Assembly: GCF_000203815.1 (NCBI RefSeq)
Contig: NW_004457735.1
Span: 2,108,001-2,172,000 of the forward strand
Source: Cavenderia fasciculata
Lineage: Eukaryota > Evosea > Eumycetozoa > Acytosteliales > Cavenderiaceae
Reading direction: 5' to 3'
Length of the DNA stretch: 64,000 nt
Shown one piece after another: positions 46,314 to 58,127 of the stretch (position 1 is the first letter of the stretch; every line of letters starts with the position of its first letter). The notes beneath the pieces were generated by a model, which did not search any database, was not told where the DNA came from, and saw only the letters and a list, made by a program, of their open reading frames with translations. Both the position numbers and the translations under genes were made by a program.

Positions 46314-49300
46314 ATGACTTCTTACATTCAACAAGTAGGATCTAAACATAAGATCACAATCGATCCAAAGAAAAGATTTGAATTTGGAAGGTAAGAAAGC
46401 ATTCATCATTGTCATATGATAACTCAAATCATATAATACTCATATTACCTTTTTTTAAATATATATATATAGTAACTCAGAGAACGATGTTAGAATTTAT
46501 ACTGCAGGTGTATCCTCAAAACATACTTTAATTGAATATGACAAATCTGGAAAAGTATGTACTACTACTACTCATATTTCAAAATACTTGTGTTTAATCA
46601 TGGATGATTCTAATTCAATTTATTATTTATTTATTTAGCCAATTATTAAGAATTTAAGTAAAATCAATCAAACCATGGTCAATGGTAAACCAGTCAAAGA
46701 AGCAACCTTGTTAAGAGATGGCGATCTTGTTGAGATTATTGACAAAAAGTTCCATTTCCACACCTCTACTTTGCCATCCACACCTAAAACTCCAAAATTA
46801 TCAAAGGCTCCAATGAGTGAAAGAGTATGTAGATTCAATCAATCAATTGATTGATTGGTTTATAATGATTTTATATTGATGTATTAATAATTATTTATTA
46901 TTTTTGATTTATCACAGAAAAAGGTTCCACTTCAATCGGTTGAAAATATTATATCAAATACTACAAATACTCCTTCTTCAAAGAACAAAAAGAAATCAAC
47001 AAACAACAATAATAATATAATTGCACCAACTACCGTTGCCAAGATCAATGTTTCAAGTGCTTCGACATCATCGATTGCCAATAGAAAGAAACCAATCAAG
47101 ATGAACTTGTCAAATGTTGAGGAGGAAGAGGGTGAATATGAACAAGACAGTAGCAGTAACAACAGTATTGCTGAATCATATGATGATGAGCAATCACAAT
47201 CATCGTCATCTTTTATAGAGTCAGTTGTCAGCGGTGGCAGCGGCAACAGCAGTGCCAACACTAGCTTCAACTCTAGTTTTGGTATTGACCCCAACTCAAC
47301 TCCAATTACCCCACAAACACCATCGCAGTCGGGTTCCAGTCCTCCATCAACCCCATACTCTGCCTATTCCAACAATTCGTCCTTTTCAGCTGCAAAGTTT
47401 GCAACTCCCATCCCCATGTCATCGGCGACCATGGTCTCAAGACAACAAACACCCGCACCCTCAAATAACAACAACAACAATTTGTTTGGTAGTGTTTATG
47501 GATCGGCAGTGACACCCATTTCCAAGCCATTAAAGGGAATTTTAAAGACTCCAAAGCCATTTGTAGAGTTTGCCACTCCGTCACCCAAGACGAGCAAGTC
47601 ACGTGCATTTGTTGAGAGCTTTGACGAGCAACAAGACCAAGAGATGGCCGATATTGCCGCTCCTCCTAAACGTGAATCCACCCTCAAGTTCAAGACACCG
47701 GTCAAGGGTACCCAGACACCATCACAAAAGATTCTCGCCAAAACACCCATCCCCAACAAGAGAGCTGACCTCGACTCGTCCATCGAAGGTACTCCCTCCA
47801 ACACACCCATCAAGATGGTTGCCAAAACACCACTTTCCGTTAAAAAGGCTGTCATCTCTAGTCCAAACAACCAGACATTAGAGTTTGAAAAGACAGAGGC
47901 CATCATCCAAGCACCTCTCTTTGTCGAGGAGGACGACGAACAAGAACCACACTTTGACGAGGAAGAAGAGGTTGAAGTATCTGCATCTCAACTCTCTAGT
48001 CTTGTCGCAGACAAGAAAAAGAAGAGAAGAAAGAGAGTCGTTGTTGCCAAACCATTGGTCGTAGTCCCAACTCACACTCCAGATGTCAAGAAAAATGTTA
48101 AAAAGACAAATTTGTTTGAAAGAAAAAAGGAACAACAACAGCAACAACAACAACAACCAAAGAAACAAACAACCGTTGTCACTCCAGCTCCAATTGTTCC
48201 AGTTGTTGCCGCCCCCACTGCTGCCAATGCTGGTACCAAGAAACAAAAGAGAACTGTTTTGGAACAAGTTCAACAACAGAGTGATATTGTCACATTTGAT
48301 GAGTCATTTTCTACTGCAACTCCATCATCTGTCCGCTCAAATGCTAGTCGTGTAAATATCTCGGTTGATGAATCACCATTCCACACTCCAGTACACTCAA
48401 ATAGTCAAAACTCTTCCGTTGTTTTATCATCACCATCCAACTCTGCTGTAAAGAGCCTCTTTGCCTCTGTAAACAAGACTCCACTTTCAAATAACACTAG
48501 CGTTTTTTCATCTACCCCAGTATCTGTTGCAAAGACCCCAGTATCGGTTGCCAATACTCCAGTAGCCAAGACTCCAGTATCTGTTGTAAAGACTCCAAAG
48601 TCAACCAATGTTGCCACTACACCATTGACTGGTGTCAAGGAACTCTTAAAGACTCCAAAGTCTGCCACTCCAGTATCTGTTTCAAAGACCCCAGTATCCA
48701 AGACTCCAGTATCTGTTGCAAAGACTCCAGTATCTGTCGCCAAGACTCCAGTATCCAAGACTCCAGTATCTGTTGTAAAGACTCCAAAATCATCCAATGT
48801 TGCCTCTGTTGCCACTACACCATTGACTGGTGTCAAGGAGCTCTTAAAGACTCCAAAGTCTGCCACTCCAGTATCTGTTTCAAAGACTCCAGTATCTGTC
48901 TTTAAGACTCCAGCACCCCAAGAAGATGTTGACGAAGAAATGCAAGAAGAAGACTTTGACGAAGAAATGGAGGAAGAAGACTTTGACGAAGAAGAGGAAG
49001 AAGAGTTTGCCCAAGAAGAACAACTTGTTGAAGAAGTTGAATTTGAAGAGGAACAAGAAGAGGAAGAAGAAGAATTGGCAGACGACGAGGAAATTGATTA
49101 TGGAGAAGAAGGATTGGAATATGTCGACGATGAAGAAATAGTCGAAGAACTAGAAGACGACCAACTTGTCCAAGAGGAGGATGATGACGAATACGACTGT
49201 GAAATCGTTGACGACGAGGAAGAATTGGTTGATGAAGAAGCCATTGATCAAGAAATAGTTGCCGACAATGAGGAAATCGTTGACGACGAGGAAGAATTGG

Positions 49301-51273
49301 TTGATGAAGAAGCCATCGACCAAGAACAAATCGTTCAAGACGAAGAAATTGAGGACCAACTTCAAGATGAAATCGTTGACCAAGAAGAAGAATTGGTTGA
49401 TGAAGAAGAGCTCGTTGAACAAGAAGTTGCCGATGATGAGGAACTCGTTGACGATGAAGAACAATTGGTTGATGAAGAAGCCATAGATCAAGAAGAATTT
49501 GTTCAAGATGGCGAAGAAATGGAAGACGACGACCAATATGAAATCGTAGACGGAGAAGAAGAATTGGTTGATGAAGAAGAGCTCGTTGAAGACGAAGAAG
49601 CCATTGACCAAGAAGTAGTTGCTGATGACGATGAAGACGAAGAATTGGTTGAAGAAGCTGTTGACCAAGAAGTAGTTGCTGATGACGATGAAGAAACTAT
49701 TGACGAAGAAGTAGTTGCTGATGACGATGAAGAAGTCGTAGGTGAATTGGTCAATGAGGAAGAAGAACTCGTTGAAGACGAAGAAATGGCCAATGGTGAT
49801 TTCGATGAATCTGACCAAATTGCCAAGTTATCAGAAGATATTGAACCATACATAGAAGAAGAAATCAAGGTCGAAGTAGATACTTCCAAGCCATCAACTC
49901 CAAAGAAAATCATGGAAGAGATTGACGAATCCGCCGCCTCCATGTCTGCCAAAAAGAGACGCTCCTCTATCAGAAAATCCATCTCTAATCCATTCCAAGC
50001 CGACAGAGGTCAAGACATTATTGCTGCCCCTGTACAAATCTCTACTCCAAAGAGAGCTTCCATCCTTCCAGACACCACTGTCTCGTCTCCAGAATCCGAA
50101 GAGGAAAAGATCGAACAAGTAGAGGAGGAGGAGGAGGTTGTAGTTGAAGAACCAGAAGAACTCCCACCTTTGACCAAGAGAGGAAGACGTTCAACCAAAA
50201 AGTTACCTGAACCAAAGGTTGAAGAGGAAGAGGTAAAGGAAGAGATCAAGCCAACAAAGCGTTCATCCAAAAAGGAACAAAAGAAAGAGGAAGAACAAGA
50301 AGAGGAAGAAGAGGTGGTTGAGGTCAAACCAACCAAATCCAAACGCTCATCTAAAAAGGTTAAAGAAGAAGAAGAAGAAGAAGCAGAGGTCAAACCAAAG
50401 GCCAGACGCTCATCCAAAAAGGTGGAGAAAGTTGAAGAAAAGGAGGAGGAAGAAGTGGAAGAGATCAAGCCAACAAGATCAACAAGAGGAAGACGTTCAA
50501 CCAAAAAGGTGGAGGAAGAACCAGAGGAAGAGGTGGTTGAGGTCAAACCAACCAAATCCAAATCATCTAAACGTTCATCCAAAAAGGTGGAGGAAGAACC
50601 AGAGGAAGAGGTAGTTGAACAAGTCAAGCCCAAGAGAGGCAGACCTTCAACTAAAAAGGTGGTGGTAGTGGAAGAACCAGAGGAAGAAGAGGAACAAGAA
50701 GAGGAAGAGATTAAACCAACCAAATCAAAGCGTTCCTCATCCAAAAAGGTGGTCGAAGAGAAAAAGTCCACTGCCAAGAAGAGATCCAAGAAGGAATCGG
50801 ACGAGGAAGAAGAGGAACAAGAAGAAGAAACTCAAGTTAAATCCTCAAGAAAGAGAACAAAGAAGGAGGAAGAGACCCCACCACCAACCAAGAAATCTAC
50901 AAAGAGATCCTCAAAGCAACAAGAAGAAGAGGTCGAAGAGGAGGAAGAAGAAGTCACTGAAAAGAAGAGAAAGAGTGACAAGGATGCCAAGAACAAGAGA
51001 GGCATTAAAAAATCAAAAAAGGAACAAGAGGATGAAGAGGAAGAGGAAGAAGAAGAAGTCAAACCAGTCAAAAAGACTTCATCCAGAAGAACCTCCAAGA
51101 AAGTTGTCCAAGAATCTGATCAAGAGGAAGAAGAGGAACAAGTTAAGCCAAAGTCCTCAAGAGGTAGAAAACCAAAGAAAGTAGAATCAGATGAAGAGCA
51201 AGAAGAACAAGAGGAAGAGGAAAAACCAAAGACCAGAAGAACATCCTCAAGATCAAAAAAATCAACTAGATAA
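46314..51273 (+). CDS. FHA-domain, Ki-67-like repetitive nuclear protein (1566 aa)
   Basis: Exons 46314-46390, 46473-46554, 46639-46824 and 46918-51273. The N-terminal 100 residues are an FHA phosphothreonine-binding domain (RFEFGSNSENDVRI, then VSSKHTLIE, then VNGKPVKEATLLRDGDLVEI); the usual GR is GS. Next is a Ser/Thr-Pro-rich region, at residue 322 GILKTPKPFVEF, which fits a SILK motif followed by an RVxF-like PP1-docking motif. Residues about 640-780 hold tandem KTPVSV repeats with a duplicated block containing LTGVKELLKTPKSATP. A roughly 320-residue Asp/Glu block and a C-terminal array of KRSSKK/KKVEEE repeats follow. FHA, PP1 motif, TP-rich repeats and basic tail in this order resemble Ki-67, a mitotic chromosome-surface protein. 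Homology beyond the FHA domain is not proven. Confidence 0.82.
48500..48920 (+). repeat. Tandem KTPVSV coding repeats with an internal block duplication
   Basis: Units around 18-24 nt encode KTPVSVA/V. A larger block encoding LTGVKELLKTPKSATPVSVSKTPV occurs twice (about 48626-48700 and 48821-48895) with near-identical DNA, implying recent unequal exchange. Confidence 0.85.
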
Positions 51274-51636
51274 TCCAATCATCTCTAAACAAATGATTTA
51301 GTAATTTTTAATTAATTATATATTTTTAATAAATACACCATTAATTTATTCTATAAATATTTTCCTTTGTTAGGGTTGAGGTTTACAAACCATGGTAGAC
51401 TTCCAATTTGGGTTGAGTCATTATTTTCAAGTTAAAGTAACAACGAGTCTATTACAACAAACTGTCAATCAAACCCCCCCATACAATCGGTAATTTTGGC
51501 TTCACCAAAATAAAACCCTCAGTTTCCATGGTTTGTGTTGATAAGATCTGGTGTATTTGTAAATTGTCAATTCTAGAGAAGCATATTTTGCCAAGGTGGA
51601 ATTCATATTCACCCATCTCATCCATTCGTTTAAACA
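51274..51636. other. Intergenic, about 360 nt, with an 11-nt inverted repeat
   Basis: Contains ACAAACCATGG at 51385-51395 and its exact reverse complement at 51526-51536. The segment between is less AT-rich and has no ORF of note. Confidence 0.55.
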
Positions 51637-52124
51637 ATGAAAACATTAATTATTATCTCTTCCATTCTTTTATTACTTTGTTTAGTCAGTTGCATCCAAG
51701 GAGAGGTATGTCAAACAAAATATTGACCAATACAATAACAAATGTTTATCTTATTTTATCTTTTTAGGAAGCATATTTTTCATTCAAAACCCAGGGCTCT
51801 ATCCATGATTTTGTATTCAAGCTGACAGATCCCAAATTGATTAACCATGCTAGAAAATTGATTAGTGGACAAATCGACTCTCAACCTCATATCATGGGAA
51901 AGATCAAAAAGCTATCCAAACCATACAATCCACATTATGAATTCCACATGGATCCAGATCAAATTTCTTTCTTTGACTTTGCAATCGAAGTATGTGACGC
52001 TTCTCTCCCCTATCTTGAGGATAATTTGAAAGACGCTTGTGGGGCATTCCTCCCAGGATGCATGTTTTGTCCATGGAGTTCTCAACTTGTCGAAGAAGTT
52101 CATCCAAAGGTTGACAAAAAATAA
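51637..52124 (+). CDS. Small secreted BP74/DUF7482-like protein (141 aa)
   Basis: Exons 51637-51705 and 51768-52124. Signal peptide MKTLIIISSILLLLCLVSCIQG. The mature domain of about 118 residues has FVFKLTDPKLINHARKLI, HIMGKI, YNPHYEFHMDPDQISFFDFAIEVCDA and CMFCPWSSQLVEEV. This pattern (HxMGxI, YNP, DPxxIxFF, EVCDA, LPGxxxCPWSS) matches, from memory, a family of small proteins shared by bacteria and dictyostelids labelled BP74-related or DUF7482. Its four Cys may form two disulphides. Likely exported; function unknown to me. Confidence 0.7.
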
Positions 52125-52216
52125 AAAATATAAATATTAATTTAAAAAAAAACATATTAGTATTAAAAATCGATTTATTATCATCATTTTATATTTATTC
52201 ATTTATTGGGATAGTT

Positions 52217-52980
52217 ATGGAGTTTATAAATACTAATAATAATACAAATAATCAGATCATTGATGATGAAACAAAACGAATAGGAGTATTAAATGAAATA
52301 TTCCAAAGTGAAGAAACATATTGTGCATCTCTTGATCGATTGATTAACGTATGATCTATAGATCAACAACAACAACTAGAAAGATAGGGAGGGATGGATG
52401 TTAACATTTAATTGATATTCTTTGTTTTATCTAGAATTACTTGGAACCTGCAATCAATGAAAACATAGTAAAGAAGGAAGACATATGGATTCTATTTAGC
52501 AACAGCTTGGCGATAAGAGAGCAAAGTAAAAGATTCGTTACTGCTATGCGACTTGAAATAGAGAGGGGATCTTTAAACTATGCTCAATCTTTTATGGATA
52601 CAATATCATATCCTCCCTACCTTGTCTACGTTGTAGACTATCAACAATCTCTACAAAGACTGGAGAAACTAAAGACACAGTCCACAACGTTTAAAGAGTT
52701 CCTACAAAGACGAAAGAATGTGGCTATACAACAAGGTGAAGCATTTGCTTTGGATCTAGAGTCATACTTGATTATGCCAGTTAGTCGATACCCTCGATAC
52801 CTCCTTTTAATCAATGACCTTCTTCGATACTCTCCTCTTCCTCATCCTCACCATCAACACATTAAACAAGCATCGGATCAAATTAAATATGATTTAAAAG
52901 TAATGAATGACCAATTAAAAGAAATGACTGATGATAACAAGTTAACGTCCAACAGTCAAAACAATTGTACTATAATGTAA
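52217..52980 (+). CDS. Minimal DH-domain RhoGEF with C-terminal CaaX box (225 aa)
   Basis: Exons 52217-52348 and 52435-52980. Nearly the whole protein is a Dbl-homology domain that would activate Rho/Rac GTPases by exchanging GDP for GTP: CR1 is IGVLNEIFQSEETYCASLDRL, CR3 is LESYLIMPVSRYPRYLLLINDLL with the conserved Pro-x-x-Arg-x-Pro-Arg-Tyr pattern. No PH domain follows. The last residues are NNCTIM, a good CaaX box with X = Met, predicting farnesylation, which could replace the PH domain for membrane binding. The first 20 residues are Asn-rich. The GEF identification is firm; prenylation is inferred from the motif. Confidence 0.88.
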
Positions 52981-53067
52981 ACAAACAAATGATATATATA
53001 TATATAAATTAAACCTATTTTTATTCGACCAACAACAACCAATATATGATGATGATAGTTGGATTGG

Positions 53068-54829
53068 TCAGAGTGACAGATTATTAAAACATAATAAATC
53101 TACTTGTTCACAATGATATAGGTTGGATAGATGATAAATTTGGTTATACACTGCAGGAGATATATGCTTGATCGTTTTCTCTGCCATCCTTGTTATAGAT
53201 TGTTTAATATGTTTACAAATAATACTATTTTCAAATCCTAGAATAGTATTTCTATCCAATTGCAATGGTTGTTGGTGTTGATGTTTTACGGGTTGAGGAA
53301 ATTGATTTAAATGTTTAACTAGAAATCTTTGTCTATTTAAAATGGATTCCCATGTACCAAGAATGGATTGAATGATTTCCTTGTCCCCAACGCGATCTGG
53401 ATGCAATAATCTATCCATGACAAAATCTGAAATAAATAATAGTAGTTTGGGATAATTGGTAATAATGTAAAAGTGTTGATCTCCATTGATTAATTTGGTC
53501 ATAAAATACAGTTGTAAAATGATTAATTGTCTTGTTGTATAATCAATCAAAAGGTTGGGATTTGAGGCATTTGAAATGATCATTTTATCAAAGGTTGGTA
53601 AAAGTTGATCTAGAAATTGGTAATCTAACCGATCGATATTAATTAACATGTCTACATGTTTTGAGTTACTTTCCATCATTATACCCAAACTTTCAAAACA
53701 TCTTAAAAGTATTGATTGATTCTCCAAACCAATATTATTATTATTATTATTATAATTATTATTATTTACATCGGTCATTTTTTGCAAAGAAGAATGTCTC
53801 ATTGCAGTATTAATAATTGCTTTGATTATTAAAATGGTTTGAATTTCACTATTACTATTATTATTATTATTATTAATTTCTATTTGATTATTATTCATTT
53901 TCCAAATTGATATGAATAAATCCAATGTTTCCAAATCTAACAACATTGTACATTGTTTACAAAGTAGTTGGAATATGTTGTTTTCATTGGCCAATAATAC
54001 AGTACTAATTGATTGTGAAAGTTGATGAATACCATTGTGATTGTACAGTGTCGTCAATGAATGATAGTGTTTTAATAGTCTGGCCAATGATCTTTTGGAC
54101 TCTGTTCGAACACCCAAATGCTGACTCGACAAGAACCCCTTGACCACTCTTATGACATTGATGAAATGTGCTCCATTGCTTCCACCTTGTCGATAATAAT
54201 ATTCTTCTATATTGTACAATGTTGAAATAAATTTTAGACTACAAGATGTTACATGTGGAGGAGAAGGAGAAGGAGAAGAAGGAGAAGATCCACCACCACC
54301 ACCACTACCAACCTCTTCTTGTACCATTCGATTTAATAAATAATCAATCACTTTGGTGACATGATACGATCCTCCAGACTCTCCAATCACCAACAAACAA
54401 TCGATCACTTGACTTGTGAATCTCTGTTGGTGTGTCTTTGAATCGATTTCCAATAGATATTGTAGTGTTTGAATGATCTTGCAATTGACCAATTCACTGC
54501 ATGCAGAACTTGATATATGTGATATAGCACAAAGACAATTCAAAGCAACTTGAAATGAATAAGTTGCTCCTCCTTCACCACCACCCAAGTTGATCAATTG
54601 GTCAACTTCCTCCACCAAATAGTAATTCAAAACTTGTACCAAATAATCAATATACCTATCAGCCACCAAATCATTGATCGATGAATTCCTCTCTGTTTAA
54701 CAAAATGTTAATCAACATCTACTCTTTATTTATAGTTTATATTTATCTACCTCTCTTACCTTTTGTTTTAATGATTGATTCTATTCTGTTGAGTTTACCA
54801 ACATCTATATAAAATGTTGATGCTATCAT
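53068..54829 (-). CDS. Hypothetical armadillo/HEAT-like helical protein (564 aa)
   Basis: Two exons: 54829-54760 (starting MIASTFYIDVGKLNRIESII) and 54692-53068. The joined frame is a multiple of three. The body is built of amphipathic helix pairs (QVALNCLCAISHISSSACSEL, then SQVIDCLLVIGESGG) reminiscent of armadillo repeats, with low-complexity inserts GGGGGSSPSSPSPSP and two Asn runs. No catalytic motif or known family identified. Convergent with the RhoGEF gene (88 nt apart). Confidence 0.72.
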
Positions 54830-55426
54830 CGTGATAGTAGGTTATTTTGTTGTTGTTGTTGTGTCCACCTGTAGTCGTAGTAGTAGTTGTGAATATTTAA
54901 GAGTTGATGAATACAACCAATGTGAAAGGAGGAAGACTAAAGAGAGAAAGAGAGAGATAAATTATTATATATGTATATATGTCATACTACTTATTTGTTG
55001 GCAAAATAAAAAGAGTAGACAAACAAACAAACAAACAAACAAACCCAAACCAATAACGTCAGTTTTGATGACGATTTAAAGATTTAAAATTTCAAGTGAC
55101 AAATGAACAAACTTGTTTAATACTAGTATATTATAAAATGTAACATTAAATAAGAATAATTTAAATAATAAACCAGTTAACTATTCATTAATTTTAGTAT
55201 TAGTATAACCTTAACTAACTTTAGTTCTTACTTTAAGATCCCCACCCAGATATTTTGCCCCATCTCAATTCCACACTTTTTCAAAACGCGTGTGTATAGA
55301 GATCGAGATCCCCTCCTCACGACTGTCATTTTTTTTCTTCTTGTTTAGCGATCAAGATCAAAGACTAAAGACTTGTCCTTGACGTCCGTTGTATTGTATT
55401 GAAAACTACTGTACTACTATTAAAAA

Positions 55427-55457
<31 letters not shown>

Positions 55458-56076
55458 TGTACTTTATTATCACTTTAGCTATATAAGAAAAGAAAGATAG
55501 AAAAGAAGTAGAAGAAGAAGAGGAAGTTCAAAAAAAAAAAAAAAGGTAATATTATATTGAATCGATCTTCACCAACACACTATCACACACCCTAGGTGAA
55601 AATACACCACCACCCCCCAACATGTTGAATGCCCCACCAGTCATATGGAAGATGGGGGGTAGAGGTGTCAGATGATCAGCAATACAAAATTTTTATTTTA
55701 TCTATCTAGTGGTAGTAGTAACTCGAATTATCATTAAATAATCGAGTGTGCACTACTCGTATAGATTTATAAATAAATAAATAAATGAGGAGGAAGAGGA
55801 GTGGTAATAGGGAAGAGGAGTGAGTAAGTTCTTTTTCTTCTCTTCTCATCATCATACAAAATAATAGATAATATTATTTTTGATAAACAACATATAGATA
55901 GAGAGAGAGATATACTTTCTCTGTCTCTTGTGTCATATCATATATAGTCAACAACAACAACAACAACAACAACAGGTTTAATTGTTTGTTTCATTTTGAT
56001 TGATATTTAAGAAGAGAAGAAGCGTCAGCCAAGTTAATTAGTACCATCATTTCCAATCATTATTATTAACATCACC

Positions 56077-56111
<35 letters not shown>

Positions 56112-56318
56112 CATAATAATAATAATAATTATAATCTAACTATCTAAAGAATCGAAAAAGAATTAGTAATACTCATTCATCTATCCAATCCTTTTAAAAT
56201 TATTAAATAATTTATAGAACTTATCGTAGAAAGAATTGTAAAATAATAGAATTAGAATAGGAATAATAATAATAAGAATAATTAAATAATTAAATAATAG
56301 TAGTAGTGGAAATTGACA
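54830..56318. other. Intergenic, about 1.5 kb, between divergent genes
   Basis: Holds a (CAAA)n tract near 55020, an AT run at 55428-55450, a CAA tract near 55951-55974 and AAT runs at 56077-56108. The part 55240-55340 is less AT-rich. No ORF with coding character; probably promoter and untranslated sequence. Confidence 0.6.
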
Positions 56319-57369
56319 ATGTCAGTACCTTTGTATACATGGCATCAGAATAATAGTACGGTGGTCATAAAGTTTGACGTACCAGCCGCCGTCACTAAAC
56401 AAGATATTTTGTCAGAGATCACGGGATCGTCGATTAAGTTTGGGGTCAAAGGGTTTGCCCCGCACTTGGATGGTCAATTGGCAAATGCAATCAAGGGATC
56501 GAGATGGACACTCAAAGAGGACGTAGGTCAGATACAGATATTGTTGGACAAATCGACACAGTCGATACCATGGAACAACCTTATCACCTCCTTTTCCTCT
56601 TCGTCTCCCTTTGTGTCGCGCGCTCGTGTCATGTATGAATACAGCGCAACCAATGAAGAAGAACTGTCATTATTGCCATACGAGGTGATTGGTATTTTCG
56701 CAAGCGACGATAGTGGGTGGCTCGAGGGTGAGAGACTAGGCGTCAAGGGTGCAATCCCCTCCAATTTTGTTGAAATCTTTCAAAATGATTATCAACCTTT
56801 AGAAGGTACGATTAATTTGTTTAAAAAAAACATATATCTATATTTCCTCTTTGTTCTGTATATATCTCTTTTATCTCTATCTCTGTCTCTCTCTCTTTGC
56901 GACATTACTTTAAAATCAAACCAACAAAGGGCCGCAAACCTTACCTCTGGATTAAAACAAAAAAAAAAAAAAACAAAAAAGTGGACATCACCATCACTTG
57001 GTTGTTCACATAAATATCTGATAAAAGCACAACAACTTCAAGAAAAAGAATATACACTCTAGCAACCCAACTACCACATCTATCGATCTATTCTCTATTT
57101 TTCACACTCCAGTGTTATTCAGTGTTTTAATCGACCACATCTAAAGAGTTATATTTATAAGTACTAATCTAACCTCCTCCTTTTGTACTTTTACTCTTTA
57201 ATTTAGATGTTGAAGCATCAGCAGAGTTTGCAAAGACAGAAGACAATAAACCAGGTAAGAATAATAATGAATCTATAAAACATCATCATCATCATCATCA
57301 TCATTGTTATAGTTTAGAATTTTAACAGTAGCAGCAGACAATGACAACAGAATAGAAAAGAACGATTGA
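56319..57369 (+). CDS. CS-domain plus SH3-domain protein (191 aa)
   Basis: Exons 56319-56805, 57207-57254 and 57329-57369, total 192 codons. Residues 1-95 form a CS (p23/NudC-like) domain: PLYTWHQNNSTVVIKFDVP, GQLANAIKGSRWTLKE, IQILLDKSTQSIPWNNLI. Residues about 105-160 form an SH3 domain: ARVMYEYSATNEEELSLLPYEV, the DDSGWLEGE loop and GAIPSNFVEI, with the usual ALYDY, WW-position W and PSNYV elements recognisable. A short acidic tail ends EKND. The last two small exons are less certain: reading through the GTAAGA at 57255 gives an alternative poly-His end. CS domains bind Hsp90 or similar clients and SH3 binds proline-rich peptides, so an adaptor is inferred. Confidence 0.75.
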
Positions 57370-58127
57370 TCAATCAATACCTGGTTATTGGTTGGCAAGG
57401 GAAAAGAGAAGGGGAGTGGTGACAGTGTTTGGTTGGAATAATATTCACACACATATTATTACCCCTTTCTGTGATATCCCCCCCTCCTTTACCTGACCAC
57501 CAATCCATATGGATATCTACCGCAGTTAAACAGCAATAGGGATTGATGATAAGCAATCAACCACAAACTTGGTCAATCATCCAATCGATTTGTATCATCA
57601 TTAAAAAAGTTAACGCGCACGTTCATATATAGAGTTGTGATCGAATCGAAAAGACAAGGATAGAAACAGAACAAGGTGACAAATGGGTTTTGATAAAAGA
57701 GAGAAGTAATCGCTTTTAAATATGCTCATATTACTCTCATCATCATCAAACAAAACATACAACCTTGCACCATCAACCATAACCATCAATATAAGATTCA
57801 GTAATCCTCCTCCTCCTCCTCCATCCAGTTCTCACTCTCTTACTCTCTCTCTTTGATTGTTTCTGCAATTTATTGTTATTCAATCAAATCAAATCAAATC
57901 AAAACATCACATTGTACAATAACTTGAGTACTAGCTACTATAGTGTTTATATATTTATATTGTCGCTAGTGTCATACTCTGTCACCACTCATATACAATC
58001 TGACGGTTTCGATCGACTGTATTGTGAACATCATCATCATCTTTATCACGCTCTCTTCCTCATCATCATCATCATCACAACATTGTATCTGTTATATATA
58101 GTGTAGACAAGTGTCGCATTTTAAACC
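57370..58127. other. Intergenic, about 760 nt
   Basis: No gene seen. An in-frame stop lies directly before the ATG at 58128, arguing against splicing of the CS-SH3 gene into the next one. CT-rich and ATC-repeat tracts occur near 57800-57855 and 58028-58075. Confidence 0.6.

Noticed and set aside
49150-50789. Long minus-strand ORFs opposite the FHA gene (up to 259 codons)
   Set aside because: They mirror the acidic and Lys/Ser repeats of the plus-strand gene, giving Phe/Leu- or Ser-only proteins with no start context or domain.
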